DNA of 64,000 nucleotides. Source: Pseudomonas sp. TNT3 (GTDB taxonomy: Bacteria; Pseudomonadota; Gammaproteobacteria; Pseudomonadales; Pseudomonadaceae). The translations under genes and the position numbers were made by a program. The notes under the pieces were generated by a model. The model was given only the letters and a program-made list of their open reading frames with translations, ran no database searches and had not been told where the DNA came from. The first letter of the stretch is position 1, and every line of letters starts with the position of its first letter. The stretch is from the NCBI RefSeq assembly GCF_010095445.2, contig NZ_WFGV02000006.1, positions 118,023 to 182,022 of the forward strand. The letters are read 5' to 3'. Below are positions 1 to 9,664 of this stretch, in pieces.

Positions 1-590
1 CGGCCACTGAGTTCTCGGATCACCCGCACCAGCGGTTTGGTGAGCATGACGTAGAACAGCGCCAGCAAGATGCCGGTCAGGAGGAGGCTGCGGGCGAAGC
101 CGTTCAACAACGTCACTTCCGCCCGGCGCAAAAAACGGCTGCCGAAGGCGTATGTGTCGACGTCCAGACGCAGAGTTCCGAGGGATTCGGCCGGTAAATG
201 GTCCAGGTACAAGCGGTCTTCGAATTGTCGCTTGGCACCGAACAGCGTGTCGCTGAGTACCCGATAACTGCTTTGCAGCTCCGGTCGCTTGACGTTGGCC
301 AGCACTGTCCCGTTGTTGTCGGTCAATCGCGCGCCGATAATCGCGGGCGAGCGCAGCAGGCCCAGTGTCAGTTCTTGCGCGAGTTCCGCATCGATGTTGT
401 AGGCGATGCGCGAAGCGGGGTTATGACTGATTTCCAGTAAAGTCTGGATTTCACGGTTGATGGAGGCGTCTTCGCTGGCATAATCGATGCCTATTTGCAG
501 CAGGCTGAGCAGCGTACCCAGAATGAAACCCACCAGCACAGTAAGCTTGGCTTGCTTGTATGACAGCCGGTTGGTGAATTTGATATCCAT
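1..590 (-). CDS. Membrane-anchored signalling protein, N-terminal part (cut by window edge)
   Basis: An open frame reads leftward from an ATG at 590 (protein start MDIKFTNRLSYKQAKL) and runs off the window after about 196 codons. It has a first membrane segment at about residues 17-35, a periplasmic domain of about 130 residues, and a second membrane segment at about residues 168-185. This is followed by LTKPLVRVIRELSG, which looks like the start of a HAMP linker. That layout fits a transmembrane sensor whose catalytic domain lies outside the window. A GGDEF/EAL c-di-GMP enzyme is my guess from the overall look; a histidine kinase or chemoreceptor is not excluded. It is divergent from the ATPase gene starting at 769, with 178 bases between them. 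Confidence 0.6.
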   Translation of the reverse strand, partial: MDIKFTNRLSYKQAKLTVLVGFILGTLLSLLQIGIDYASEDASINREIQTLLEISHNPASRIAYNIDAELAQELTLGLLRSPAIIGARLTDNNGTVLANVKRPELQSSYRVLSDTLFGAKRQFEDRLYLDHLPAESLGTLRLDVDTYAFGSRFLRRAEVTLLNGFARSLLLTGILLALFYVMLTKPLVRVIRELSG

Positions 591-768
591 GGGGTGTTGA
601 GCCACTTTTCGTTTCCCTTCGCCGCTCTAGCATAGCCGACTATGCATGGATGCCGCTGTTGTCGCGAGAGTTCTCGCAAGCCTATGAACCAGGGCTGAAC
701 CGCAAACCGGACGCTGTGTTGGGTCGCTGTAACGCCATCATTACTGTGAACGAGCCCGAGGAGAAGAC

Positions 769-1659
769 GTGGATTCCCGATTGAATGCTTTTCTTGAACG
801 CGCCGATGCCGTTCTGGCCCGTATCGAGCCGCTGCTGCCGACCCCTCGGACAGCCATCGACTGGACAACCTGCCTCGCCGCGCGCTGGCAGCGGGAAGGG
901 CGCAGCGGTTTCTTGCTGCCGCTTGAAGTCAGCCTCGATATGCGCTTGTCCGACCTCATCGGTGTCGACCGGCAACTGGAGCAGCTAGGGCGCAACACTC
1001 AACAATTTCTTGATGGCATGCCCGCCAACCATGCGCTGCTCTGGGGCTCGCGGGGCACTGGCAAGTCGTCGCTGGTCCGTGCGTTGCTGGCTGAGCACGC
1101 GAGTAACGGGCTGCGGCTGATCGAGATCGAACGTGATCATCTGGCAGACCTGCCTCGGGTGGTTGAACAGATTGGCAAGCTGCCCCAGCGCTTCGTGTTG
1201 TTCTGCGATGACCTGTCGTTCGAATCGGGCGAGGGCGATTACCGCGTGCTCAAGAGCGTGCTCGACGGTTCCCTCGAGCAGGCGCCGGATAATGTCTTGC
1301 TGTATGCCACGTCCAACCGTCGCCATCTGGTGCCGGAAAAAGAAAGCGATAACGAAAACTGGAAGCGGGTCGATGGCGAACTGCATCCCAGTGAAGCCGT
1401 GGAAGACAAGATCGCGCTGTCGGATCGTTTCGGCCTCTGGTTGTCGTTTTATCCCTTTACCCAGGAACACTTCCTCAACGTTGTCGAGCACTGGATCGGG
1501 CAACTGGCCGGCAAGGCCGGGCTTGCGTGGCAGCGCGACGAAGAGTTGGAGATTCTCGCCGTCCGCTGGGCCACGGGACGGGGCAATCGCAACGGCCGTT
1601 GCGCCTATCAATTTGCCCGCTATTGGGTCGGGCTCAAGCTGTTGGAGCACAAGGCATGA
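769..1659 (+). CDS. DUF815-family ATP-binding protein (AAA-like ATPase)
   Basis: 296 residues. A Walker A motif (GSRGTGKSS) lies at about residue 94 and a Walker B-like stretch (FVLFCDDLSFE) at about residue 143. After them comes the sensor-like sequence LLYATSNRRHLVP and the HPSEAVEDKIALSDRFGLW block typical of DUF815 proteins, which are stand-alone P-loop ATPases of unclear cellular role. The start is GTG at 769, preceded by the purine-rich GAGGAGAA; no upstream in-frame ATG exists. The stop overlaps the ATG of the next gene (ATGA), so the two are translationally coupled. The family call is solid; no substrate can be read from the sequence. Confidence 0.85.
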   Translation: MDSRLNAFLERADAVLARIEPLLPTPRTAIDWTTCLAARWQREGRSGFLLPLEVSLDMRLSDLIGVDRQLEQLGRNTQQFLDGMPANHALLWGSRGTGKSSLVRALLAEHASNGLRLIEIERDHLADLPRVVEQIGKLPQRFVLFCDDLSFESGEGDYRVLKSVLDGSLEQAPDNVLLYATSNRRHLVPEKESDNENWKRVDGELHPSEAVEDKIALSDRFGLWLSFYPFTQEHFLNVVEHWIGQLAGKAGLAWQRDEELEILAVRWATGRGNRNGRCAYQFARYWVGLKLLEHKA

Positions 1660-2138
1660 TCGATTTACAACAAAGCGGCCAGGGGCTGGAAGGCTACGGC
1701 ATGCTGCACGCGCAGCTGGAGTCGTTATTGGCGGATGAGCGGGACTTCATTGCCAACGCTGCGCAGTTCTCGGCGTTCCTGTTCAATCAGCTGGAAGATT
1801 TGAACTGGGCCGGTTTCTACCTTAATCGCAACGACGAGTTGGTACTGGGCCCGTTTCAGGGACAGATCGCCTGTGTGCGGATTCCATTCGGCCGGGGCGT
1901 GTGCGGCGCGGCTGCAGCGACGTTGCAGACGCAGCGGGTAGACGATGTCCATGCGTTCCCAGGGCACATTGCTTGCGACAGCGCCTCGAACAGCGAATTG
2001 GTGGTGCCGCTGGTCAAGGATGGCCGAATGATCGGTGTGCTTGACCTCGACAGTCCAAAGCTTGCGCGTTTTACCGCCCAGGATCAGGCAGGCATCGAGC
2101 AGTTGGCTGCGATTTTCCTGCGCCTGACTGACTGCTGA
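1656..2138 (+). CDS. msrC: Free methionine-(R)-sulfoxide reductase (GAF-domain fRMsr)
   Basis: 160 residues making up a single GAF domain. Enzymes of this family reduce free L-methionine-R-sulfoxide in the cytoplasm using thioredoxin. The three family cysteines are present: Cys73 (IACVRIPFG), Cys83 (GVCGAAA) and Cys107 (HIACDS). So are the ELVVPLV and GVLDLDSP strands that close the GAF fold. The start is the ATG at 1656 that overlaps the stop of the upstream ATPase gene; a longer frame from 1527 would sit inside that gene and is rejected. The usual family length is about 160-165 residues. Coupling to a DUF815 ATPase gives no obvious functional link beyond co-translation. Confidence 0.88.
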   Translation: MIDLQQSGQGLEGYGMLHAQLESLLADERDFIANAAQFSAFLFNQLEDLNWAGFYLNRNDELVLGPFQGQIACVRIPFGRGVCGAAAATLQTQRVDDVHAFPGHIACDSASNSELVVPLVKDGRMIGVLDLDSPKLARFTAQDQAGIEQLAAIFLRLTDC

Positions 2139-5087
2139 TCAGCTTTGCAAGCCTGCCTTTGCCAGCAGGCTTGCCTGATCCACTGCGTCGATCTGCCTGG
2201 GGTCGAGGAATTGGTCGGCGTAGCGCAGATATATTTCGGCAGTGATAAACAGCTCGAACAACTGCGGATCGATGTGAGCGTCACGGCACATCATTGCCAT
2301 GATGCTCAACGCTTCGCTCAAGGACTTGGCCTTTTTATAAGGGCGATCGGCAGCGGTCAGGGCTTCGAAAATATCAGCTATCGCCATCATCCGTGCCGGC
2401 AGGCTCATTTCTTCGCGCTTCAACTGTTTGGGATAGCCTGTGCCGTCCATTTTCTCGTGGTGACCGCCCGCGATCTCCGCCACGTTGCCGAGGTGACCAG
2501 GGAAGGGCAGGTGGCTGAGCATCAGGATCGTCTGCACCATGTGATGATTGATGATGTAACGCTCCTCGCGGGTCAGCGTGCCTCGGGCAATGCTCAGATT
2601 GTAGAGTTCCCCCCGGTTGTACTTGTAAGGCGGCACATCGAGCTTGAACCCCCACGGATTGTCCGGGGGGATCAATTCGCTGTCGGCGCGTTCGAGCAGG
2701 TGCTCGGGCTTGTCCGCCAGCAACGGTTCGCTGACCGGCAGGCTCGGTGCCGGCGTTCGTGCCTGGCGCCGGTTTTCCTCCCAGGAAACCCCCTGCCGAT
2801 CATCCAGCGTTCTCGTCCAGTTGCGTTGCGCCACTTTGCCAAGCCGTTGCAGATCCGCTTCTGCCATCGCCTCACCGCCCAGGTTGCAGCGGGCAACAAA
2901 TGCAAAATCATCATCCAGCGCCGCCAGACTCGCATCGCGCAGCTTGGCCAGTTGTTGCTCGTCTCCGCCCAGGGCGATGGCTTGCCAGTAACTGATCCAG
3001 GCATCGCGCTTGAGCACTTCGAAACGGGTGCGAATTTCGTGGATTCGGTCGTTCAGGGTTTCCAGTTTCGTCGCTTTATCCACCACATATTCCGGCGTGG
3101 TGACCTTGCCGCAGTCATGCAGCCAAGCGGCGATGTGCAGCGCCTCCCATTCATCTTCACTCGGTTGATAGTCGCTGAACGCCGGTGCCTCGCTGGCAGC
3201 CGCCGCATGAGCAAGCATCAGGGTCAGTGCCGGCACCCTCTGGCAGTGTCCGCCGGTGTAAGGGCTCTTGGCGTCGATCGCGCCGGCCAATAGCTGGATA
3301 AATGAGTCCAGCAGTTGTTTTTGCCTGGTTTGCAGGCGTTGGCTTTCAATGCATACCGCCGCCGCACCGGAAACGGCCTGAAGAAACGCGATGCGGTCCG
3401 GGCGAAGCTTTTCCAGATCGCTCTGGTTGCCACTGTCTGCCAACAACAGGATGAGCAAGCCGACGGTTTCGTTGTGACGGTTGTGCAGCCGAATGCCGAT
3501 CAGATGTACCCGAGGGCATTCCATCGCCAGTAGCACCTTGCTCAGATCACCGGCTTCTTCGTAACCAAGGCTGGTCACGAGCGTGTTGGCCTGCGCGAGT
3601 TGCCGTAGCCATGCGGGGCTTTGTAAAGACTGGGGATCGTGTCCCTGAATACCGAAGGATGGCAACGCCTGCGAAGTATCGTTGATGACCAGTCCGTGGG
3701 GCTCGAGTCGATCGCCATCGTTCTCCCGCAGGTAGATCAAGCCGGCCTGGGCCTGACCGATTTTCACCGTCTCGAACAGCACCCGCTGCAACAACGGCGC
3801 GAAGCGGGTCTCGGCGCTGAGGCTATCGGTGATCTGGAAGAAGCTCGACAAGGTGTCTTTCATGCGCGCCATCGACACACTCAACTGGTCCACCTCAAGG
3901 ACCGGAGAGCCCTTGCCGGCAGGAAAGTTGAAGTCGAAACTGCGGATGGCATCGGCTTCCTGCACCAGCGCACGCAGGGGTTTGACCAGAACTCTTGAGG
4001 TGAGCCAGCCCAGCGGCAGGCATAACAGCAGCGTGGCCAGGGTCACCAGCGCGCCTTGCCAGCGCATGCGATAAGCATCCACGAGCAGCTCGTCCTCGGG
4101 CACCAGCAAGGCCAGTTGCAATCCTTCGGGGCCTCCTTCCTGCATGCTGCTGCGCGCTGCAATCCATTGCCGTCCAGCGACGTCCAGCCGGTTGCCTCTG
4201 GAGGGATTGTTGAGCAATGCGCCGAGGCTGGGGCTTAAATCCGCTGCTTTGATCAAATGCGCGGTTTGATCATTGGTGATTAATCTGCTGCTGTCGGGAT
4301 ACGCAATGGCGTTGCCTTCGGCGTCGAATAGCACGATTTCAGTGCTGGGCGTCACGACATGCTTGGCCAGGGTCGCCGACAGTTCGGCCAGGGTCAGGTC
4401 CGCTCCCAAGACTGCGTTTTCACCACTGCGCAACGCCAGCGTGGTGCCGATATTGTGCGTGGAGAAGAAAATATAGGGTTTGGTGGTGATCTGTTCCTGG
4501 CCGGCGAGAGCGCTGGAAAACCAGCCGCGGGTTCGCGGGTCGTAAGACTCTTCAGGATTGTCCTGACGGGAGATGAGTTTGAGGTCCAGATCGAAAAACA
4601 GCGACTGGGAGCGGGCCTGGCTGTCAGTCAGGTGTCGCTCAATGCTCCATACCTGAAACGCCGCGGCCTCTGGCGCCTTGATGAGCGCTTTGAGGTCGGG
4701 TGCGCGCAGAGGGCGCACCATAAAGAAATCACCGTTGGCATAGCCTAAATACAGCGACGCCAGGTTTGGGTTGTCCTTGAGCGACTGGCTGAAAGGCTTG
4801 AGCAATGCCAGGCGCTGCCCAAGATCGGCCGTCTGGGTCGCCGGGTTGTCCGCCAGCAGACTTAACAAATGGCGGATGGGTTGATACGTGGTACTCAGAT
4901 CCGTGCGAACGTCTTGCTCGATACGTTCAAATAGCCTTTCACTGCTCGAAAGAATGATCTGAGTGGTTTGGTGGTAATTGAAAAGGCCAAGCACCACGCC
5001 TGTGAGCAGTAGGAGGAACGTGAACATCACGCTGATATGGACATGCAGGGGGAATCGTCGCGGGTCCGGGCGCAGTGGGCTGGGCAT
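2139..5087 (-). CDS. Membrane sensor with HAMP, GAF-like and HD-GYP domains (probable c-di-GMP phosphodiesterase)
   Basis: 982 residues from the ATG at 5087, which has GGAGAG upstream; a TTG at 5102 is the only longer choice. Order: membrane segment at about residues 20-42, large periplasmic Cache-type region to about 340, second membrane segment at about 345-368, HAMP, GAF-like region at about 440-600, then HD-GYP. The HD signature HDCGK is near residue 657 and the GYP part (HHEKMDGTGYP) near 876. HD-GYP proteins hydrolyse cyclic di-GMP to pGpG or GMP. About 160 residues are inserted between the two halves of the domain, so activity is likely but not certain. It lies 49 bases downstream of the hybrid kinase gene in the same direction, so it is probably part of that operon. 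Confidence 0.85.
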   Translation of the reverse strand: MPSPLRPDPRRFPLHVHISVMFTFLLLLTGVVLGLFNYHQTTQIILSSSERLFERIEQDVRTDLSTTYQPIRHLLSLLADNPATQTADLGQRLALLKPFSQSLKDNPNLASLYLGYANGDFFMVRPLRAPDLKALIKAPEAAAFQVWSIERHLTDSQARSQSLFFDLDLKLISRQDNPEESYDPRTRGWFSSALAGQEQITTKPYIFFSTHNIGTTLALRSGENAVLGADLTLAELSATLAKHVVTPSTEIVLFDAEGNAIAYPDSSRLITNDQTAHLIKAADLSPSLGALLNNPSRGNRLDVAGRQWIAARSSMQEGGPEGLQLALLVPEDELLVDAYRMRWQGALVTLATLLLCLPLGWLTSRVLVKPLRALVQEADAIRSFDFNFPAGKGSPVLEVDQLSVSMARMKDTLSSFFQITDSLSAETRFAPLLQRVLFETVKIGQAQAGLIYLRENDGDRLEPHGLVINDTSQALPSFGIQGHDPQSLQSPAWLRQLAQANTLVTSLGYEEAGDLSKVLLAMECPRVHLIGIRLHNRHNETVGLLILLLADSGNQSDLEKLRPDRIAFLQAVSGAAAVCIESQRLQTRQKQLLDSFIQLLAGAIDAKSPYTGGHCQRVPALTLMLAHAAAASEAPAFSDYQPSEDEWEALHIAAWLHDCGKVTTPEYVVDKATKLETLNDRIHEIRTRFEVLKRDAWISYWQAIALGGDEQQLAKLRDASLAALDDDFAFVARCNLGGEAMAEADLQRLGKVAQRNWTRTLDDRQGVSWEENRRQARTPAPSLPVSEPLLADKPEHLLERADSELIPPDNPWGFKLDVPPYKYNRGELYNLSIARGTLTREERYIINHHMVQTILMLSHLPFPGHLGNVAEIAGGHHEKMDGTGYPKQLKREEMSLPARMMAIADIFEALTAADRPYKKAKSLSEALSIMAMMCRDAHIDPQLFELFITAEIYLRYADQFLDPRQIDAVDQASLLAKAGLQS

Positions 5088-5136
5088 TGCCAATCTCTCC
5101 AAAAGGTTTAACTCACTGCTCAGCGTCCAAGCATAG

Positions 5137-8100
5137 TTAACGCTCCACCATTGTGCTGTTGTCGTGCTGCCTTATTTGGTGTTGCAACGCCTGGTCAAGT
5201 TCGAGCATGGCGCGCTCCATCGCCAGGATGCAATCGGTCACTACGTCAGGTTGAAAGGCTTGATGAATGGCTTCTTCCAGCGATTCGCAGCTGTCGATCA
5301 GGCGGGTAGCCTGGACAATTCGGGCAGCACCCTTGATTTTGTGGGCGATATCGAGAAATGACTGAAGGTCACCAGACCGGGTTAAACCCAGCAATTCTTC
5401 TCGGTCGAGGCGATTGCTCCTGAGCAGTTCAGTCAGTAATCGCAAGCTCATCGCAGGGTTCCCCCCCGTCAGTTGTTGCAGCCCTTCGATACTGAACGCT
5501 GCACTGCTAAACGCGGGACTGATGCCTTCGACCCATTGGCTCAATGCCGTCAGTGTCAGCGGCTTGAACAGGCAATCGTCCATACCGGCCTGTTTGCAGC
5601 GTTCAATTTCTTCCGGCTGTGCGTTGGCGGTAAATCCCAGAACGATGACGGGCGAGCGGTGCGCGCGCTGTTCTTCGCGGCGGATGGCGCGGACCAGCTC
5701 ATAACCGTTCATGACTGGCATGTTGCAATCGGCGATGACCAGGTCGAAAGGCTCGGACTTCCATGCTTCGAGCGCTGCTTCACCATCCTCTGCGACGCTG
5801 AAACGGTGCCCCAGGAATTCCAGTTGCTGGCACATGAGCAAGCGATTGGCCGGGTGGTCATCTACCACCAGAACGTTCAAGGGCATTCTCGTGGCTTGGG
5901 GTGCCTCGACGACCGGCTCCACGACCTGCTCCTGTACCAGTGTGGCGAGACGCAGCAAAACCCGAACTTGTGTCCCCGCGCCCGGCTGGCTGCTCAATTG
6001 CAGACTGCCGCCCATCATTTCACACAGGCTGCGGCTGATCATCAGCCCCAACCCTGCGCCAACCCGGCCGGCCTGTGCGCAATTGTCTGCCTGGGCAAAA
6101 GGCTCGAACAATCGCTGCTGATCCTCTTCGCTGATGCCAATGCCGCTGTCCTCGACACTCAAGTGCATCCGTACCTCGTCAGGGCCGCTCGGCTGGAGGA
6201 TGACGATGATCCTGACCTGGCCGTGATCCGTAAATTTGATGGCGTTGCTGATCAGATTGGACAACACCTGCTTGAAGCGCATCGGGTCCAGCACAACATC
6301 GATTTCCGGATTGGCGGGGTGGTAATCCAGCAACAGTTCGAGATTTTTCTGGTGAGCCAGTCCATCGAAGATCCTGACCACCGACGCGACGATTTCTCGC
6401 AGGTTCACGCGCTCCGGGCTCAGGCTCAGGTGTCCGGATTCAATGCGGGCGATATCGAGAATATCGCCTATCAATGCCAGCAAATCCCTCGCCGAGTTGT
6501 AGGCCACATCGATGGCCGGACGATCAGGATGATCCTGCTCGATCCGCTTTAGCGTCAGCTCGAGCATGCCGATGACCGCGTTCATCGGGGTGCGGATTTC
6601 ATGGCTCATGGTCGCCAGAAAGGTGCTCTTGGCCCTGTTTGCTTCATCAGCACGTTCTTTGGCGTAGCGCAGATCATCGAACAGTTGTCGTCGGTCGCTG
6701 ATGTCGATCCAGCCACCAATGATGCCCTGCACCTCGCCGCTCGAGTCGCGATAGGGCAGAACCCAGTGGTAAATCGTCAGCCGGCGACCGCCGATATGCA
6801 GTTCGCGGTCGACCACCAGCGGCGTGCCTTGTGCCACGACACGCTGGTAGTCGGCCTGATACTCCTGTGCCTCAAATGCATTGCTCAGGTTGCCCTGCAT
6901 GACACTTTTACCGATGACGTCTTCGCGCTTTGCGTTGAAAGCTTCGAGGTAGCTGTCATTGCAGCTTTGCAGCAAGCCTTGGCGATCACGCACATAGATC
7001 GGATGAGGGGTTCCGTTGACCAGCGAGCGCATGAATTCGAACTGGTCGTTCAATGCGCGCTCGGCAGCCTGACGCTGCTTTATCTGACGGCGCATGTACG
7101 CGTTCCAGGCAACGGAAATCATCAGCAGCACGCCGGCACCGATGACGATTTGATAGAACAGCCGGTGATAATTGCGCCAGGCGCTTTGTGTTGAGGCCGA
7201 ATAGCCACGCCACCGGCTGTTGATGACGCCCAGTTCATCCGGCGCGATGCTCAGTAGTGCTTTGTTCAGGATCGCGTTGAGTTCTTCGGATTCCCGGGCT
7301 GTTGCCAGTGAAAACGCGGCCTGCCGGGTGCCGATGGTGGTGCTGATTTGCAAAGGGTGTTCGAAGATTCGCGAGGCGATGAAGTAGTTGGCGATCACCA
7401 ATGAGTTCACTGTCCCGTCTGCCTGCCCTTCGGCCAGCATTTCAACGGCGCTGAACGTGTCGGGGGTTTCGATCAATGTGATCCCGGGGAAGTCACGACG
7501 CAGGTACTCCACCAACGGATTGCCCTGGGCGATCGTCAGGCGTTTACCTTGCATTTGCTCAAGTTGGGTCGGGCTGTCGACCGCTTTTCGTGTCAACAGC
7601 ACAAAGGAATTCTGCAGGAATGGGCGGGTGAAGTTCAGAGAAGTTTCACGCTGGGCGCTGGGAAGTAGGGCGGTGACCAGATCAGCCTGGCCGTCGCTGA
7701 TTTTTTTGATCATCTCGCCATCGTTGCGGCTGCCCTGGATATCAAAGCGCAAGCCGGTGCGCATTCTGATCAGATCAAGCAGGTCTGCGGTGACTCCGCG
7801 CAAGTTTCCATTGCTGTCGAAGAATGACAGCGGCGCGTATGCCTCGTTGACCACCACGCGCACCACAGGATGTTGTGCCAACCAGGTTTTTTCCCGATCC
7901 GTGAGCTGCAAATTGTGATCGGTGAGGAGAATGTCACTGCCTGCGCCCCAGCGCTTGGCAATGTTCTCTCGCTCGCTGCTCGGAATGGCAGTGAGTATCG
8001 TATTGATGATGCCGAGCAGTTGCGGGTTGTTCTTGTGGACCGCAAAGCTGAATCCGTGCGCTTCATGTTTACCGAAGTTGGCCATGCGCAGGTTGTTGAG

Positions 8101-8778
8101 GTAGCCCTTGTTGATCATGTAATGGGTTGAGATGGCGTCGCCGAGAAAGACGTCCGCCTGTTCGAAGGCTACAGTGTTGATTGCATTCTGAAATGAAGGA
8201 AAGGATGTGATGATGGCATTAGGGTACAACGCTTTCACTTCATCCATTGGCAGATAGTGGTAAACCATACTCAACCGCAGACCGGCGAGTCCTTCGGCAA
8301 GGGATCTTGTTTCTCCTTCCCGGGTCACCAGTACCGGTTGATCGACCGCGTATGGAATGGACAGTACGACGTCAGTGTTTTGCGCCTCGAACCCGTTCGA
8401 GGTACCGAGCAGATCGATGTCACCCTTTTCCAGTGCCTCGATTGCATCGCCCCGGGAAGCGTAGCGTTTGACCTCAATCGGCAGGCCCGTCGTTTCGCTG
8501 AGAAGACCTGCATAGTCGGCAGTGAACCCTTCATATTCGTGGCTGCTGATGGTCAGATCGAAGGGTGGATAGTCGGGGGCTGATGTCCCGAGGACGAGTT
8601 GCGTTCTACTGCCAGCCCACGCTTGTTGTGAGCTATCCAACTGGACTTGCAGGTGTCCAGGCAGAGTTCGACTAAGTAGCGTATACCCCTCACTTTCGGG
8701 CTGTGCTGCGTGGACTGAGGTGATCAGGCATAAACTTGCGCTCATCCATCCCCAAAATTGCTTTGTGCGACTAGGCAT
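5137..8778 (-). CDS. BvgS/RocS-like hybrid sensor histidine kinase
   Basis: 1213 residues from the ATG at 8778; a GTG at 8790 that overlaps the stop of the regulator gene is an alternative start. A signal peptide ends near VHA. Two tandem periplasmic solute-binding (SBP_bac_3) domains span about 55-285 and 300-530, followed by a membrane segment at about 540-560 and a PAS domain. HisKA follows (MSHEIRTPMNAV, His near 724), then HATPase (NLISNAIKFTDHG), a receiver (Asp near 1016 in IADCNMP) and a C-terminal Hpt domain (IAHKIKGAAR, His near 1144). This is the unorthodox BvgS/EvgS/RocS phosphorelay layout. Its partner is the LuxR-type regulator immediately upstream. In P. aeruginosa Roc systems control fimbriae and biofilm genes; the targets here are unknown. 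Confidence 0.9.
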   Translation of the reverse strand: MPSRTKQFWGWMSASLCLITSVHAAQPESEGYTLLSRTLPGHLQVQLDSSQQAWAGSRTQLVLGTSAPDYPPFDLTISSHEYEGFTADYAGLLSETTGLPIEVKRYASRGDAIEALEKGDIDLLGTSNGFEAQNTDVVLSIPYAVDQPVLVTREGETRSLAEGLAGLRLSMVYHYLPMDEVKALYPNAIITSFPSFQNAINTVAFEQADVFLGDAISTHYMINKGYLNNLRMANFGKHEAHGFSFAVHKNNPQLLGIINTILTAIPSSERENIAKRWGAGSDILLTDHNLQLTDREKTWLAQHPVVRVVVNEAYAPLSFFDSNGNLRGVTADLLDLIRMRTGLRFDIQGSRNDGEMIKKISDGQADLVTALLPSAQRETSLNFTRPFLQNSFVLLTRKAVDSPTQLEQMQGKRLTIAQGNPLVEYLRRDFPGITLIETPDTFSAVEMLAEGQADGTVNSLVIANYFIASRIFEHPLQISTTIGTRQAAFSLATARESEELNAILNKALLSIAPDELGVINSRWRGYSASTQSAWRNYHRLFYQIVIGAGVLLMISVAWNAYMRRQIKQRQAAERALNDQFEFMRSLVNGTPHPIYVRDRQGLLQSCNDSYLEAFNAKREDVIGKSVMQGNLSNAFEAQEYQADYQRVVAQGTPLVVDRELHIGGRRLTIYHWVLPYRDSSGEVQGIIGGWIDISDRRQLFDDLRYAKERADEANRAKSTFLATMSHEIRTPMNAVIGMLELTLKRIEQDHPDRPAIDVAYNSARDLLALIGDILDIARIESGHLSLSPERVNLREIVASVVRIFDGLAHQKNLELLLDYHPANPEIDVVLDPMRFKQVLSNLISNAIKFTDHGQVRIIVILQPSGPDEVRMHLSVEDSGIGISEEDQQRLFEPFAQADNCAQAGRVGAGLGLMISRSLCEMMGGSLQLSSQPGAGTQVRVLLRLATLVQEQVVEPVVEAPQATRMPLNVLVVDDHPANRLLMCQQLEFLGHRFSVAEDGEAALEAWKSEPFDLVIADCNMPVMNGYELVRAIRREEQRAHRSPVIVLGFTANAQPEEIERCKQAGMDDCLFKPLTLTALSQWVEGISPAFSSAAFSIEGLQQLTGGNPAMSLRLLTELLRSNRLDREELLGLTRSGDLQSFLDIAHKIKGAARIVQATRLIDSCESLEEAIHQAFQPDVVTDCILAMERAMLELDQALQHQIRQHDNSTMVER

Positions 8779-8786
8779 CCTGTCTC

Positions 8787-9413
8787 TCACACTAACGCGT
8801 TACGTTTTGCCATCTCGATGAGTTCTACCAGGGATTTGGCTTTGAGTTTCTGCATGAGTCGTTTTTTATAAGTACTGACAGTCTTGTTGCTCAAAAACAT
8901 GCCCTTGGCTATTTCCTTGTTGGTACGACCTTGGGCGAAAAGTTGCAGCACCATCAATTCACGATCATTGACTGATTTGAAGAGTTCGAGTTCGGCGTAA
9001 CGTACATCATCACAGCGAACCGGATTCAAGGCTGCGCTTGGGAAGTAGTTGTAACCTGACAATACGGCTTTAATGGCGCTGACCAGTTCACTCAGGGCTT
9101 CTTGTTTGCAAACATATCCAGAAGCTCCAGATTGCATGCAGCGAATTCCGAAAAGAGTCGGATCTTGTGCTGTGAGTACTAACGTCTTTGTCTGCGAGTT
9201 CATCGCGTTGAGACGGGTAAGAATCTCAAGCCCGTCCAACTTGGGAATGCTGATATCAAGAATCACCAGGTCGGGTACGCATTCGCGAATCATCTGCATG
9301 GCGTCGACCCCATTATCTGTTTCACCGACAACCTTGAAGTTTTCATGCTCCAGTAACATTCGGACAGCGAGACGAATAACAGGGTGGTCGTCGACAATAA
9401 AAACGGAGTTCAT
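8787..9413 (-). CDS. LuxR/FixJ-type response regulator (RocA1/BvgA-like)
   Basis: 208 residues from MNSVFIVDDHPVIRL (ATG at 9413). A longer frame to 9449 adds an unlikely leader. The receiver carries the DD pair at positions 8-9 and the phospho-acceptor Asp in LVILDISIPKLDG. The C-terminal LuxR helix-turn-helix reads GRTNKEIAKGMFLSNKTVSTYKKRLMQKL. The start is very close to that of RocA1 of P. aeruginosa, a partner of RocS1-type kinases. The kinase gene follows directly, overlapping or nearly touching the stop codon. A 16-base dyad at 9511-9526 upstream could be an operator. Confidence 0.88.
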   Translation of the reverse strand: MNSVFIVDDHPVIRLAVRMLLEHENFKVVGETDNGVDAMQMIRECVPDLVILDISIPKLDGLEILTRLNAMNSQTKTLVLTAQDPTLFGIRCMQSGASGYVCKQEALSELVSAIKAVLSGYNYFPSAALNPVRCDDVRYAELELFKSVNDRELMVLQLFAQGRTNKEIAKGMFLSNKTVSTYKKRLMQKLKAKSLVELIEMAKRNALV

Positions 9414-9510
9414 AATCAAATCCCATACGAGCGCAAATAAAGCGCGCACCTTAGCTCAGATAGTCTGGGTGTCGCATGAACCGGTAGACCTACAGGGTTA
9501 ATATCAGATA

Positions 9511-9526
9511 ATTCCTACGTGGGAAT
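9511..9526. promoter_or_regulatory. Inverted repeat upstream of the Roc-like regulator
   Basis: ATTCC at 9511-9515 and GGAAT at 9522-9526 are separated by six bases, about 98 bases upstream of the regulator start. Short dyads of this type are common sites for LuxR/FixJ-family regulators, so autoregulation is possible. The rest of 9414-9664 (251 bases) shows no gene. Confidence 0.3.
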
Positions 9527-9664
9527 AAGAAATAGACTACGCGTCAACTGGTTTTTTCATTGATGTAGATACAGTTTTAGTGGGTTGAGTGCGTTGGTCG
9601 TGGTGAGGTTGTGGGGTTGAAAAACTGATGTGAAATAGTTTTTCAGAGTGTCTGCTTGAATGTT

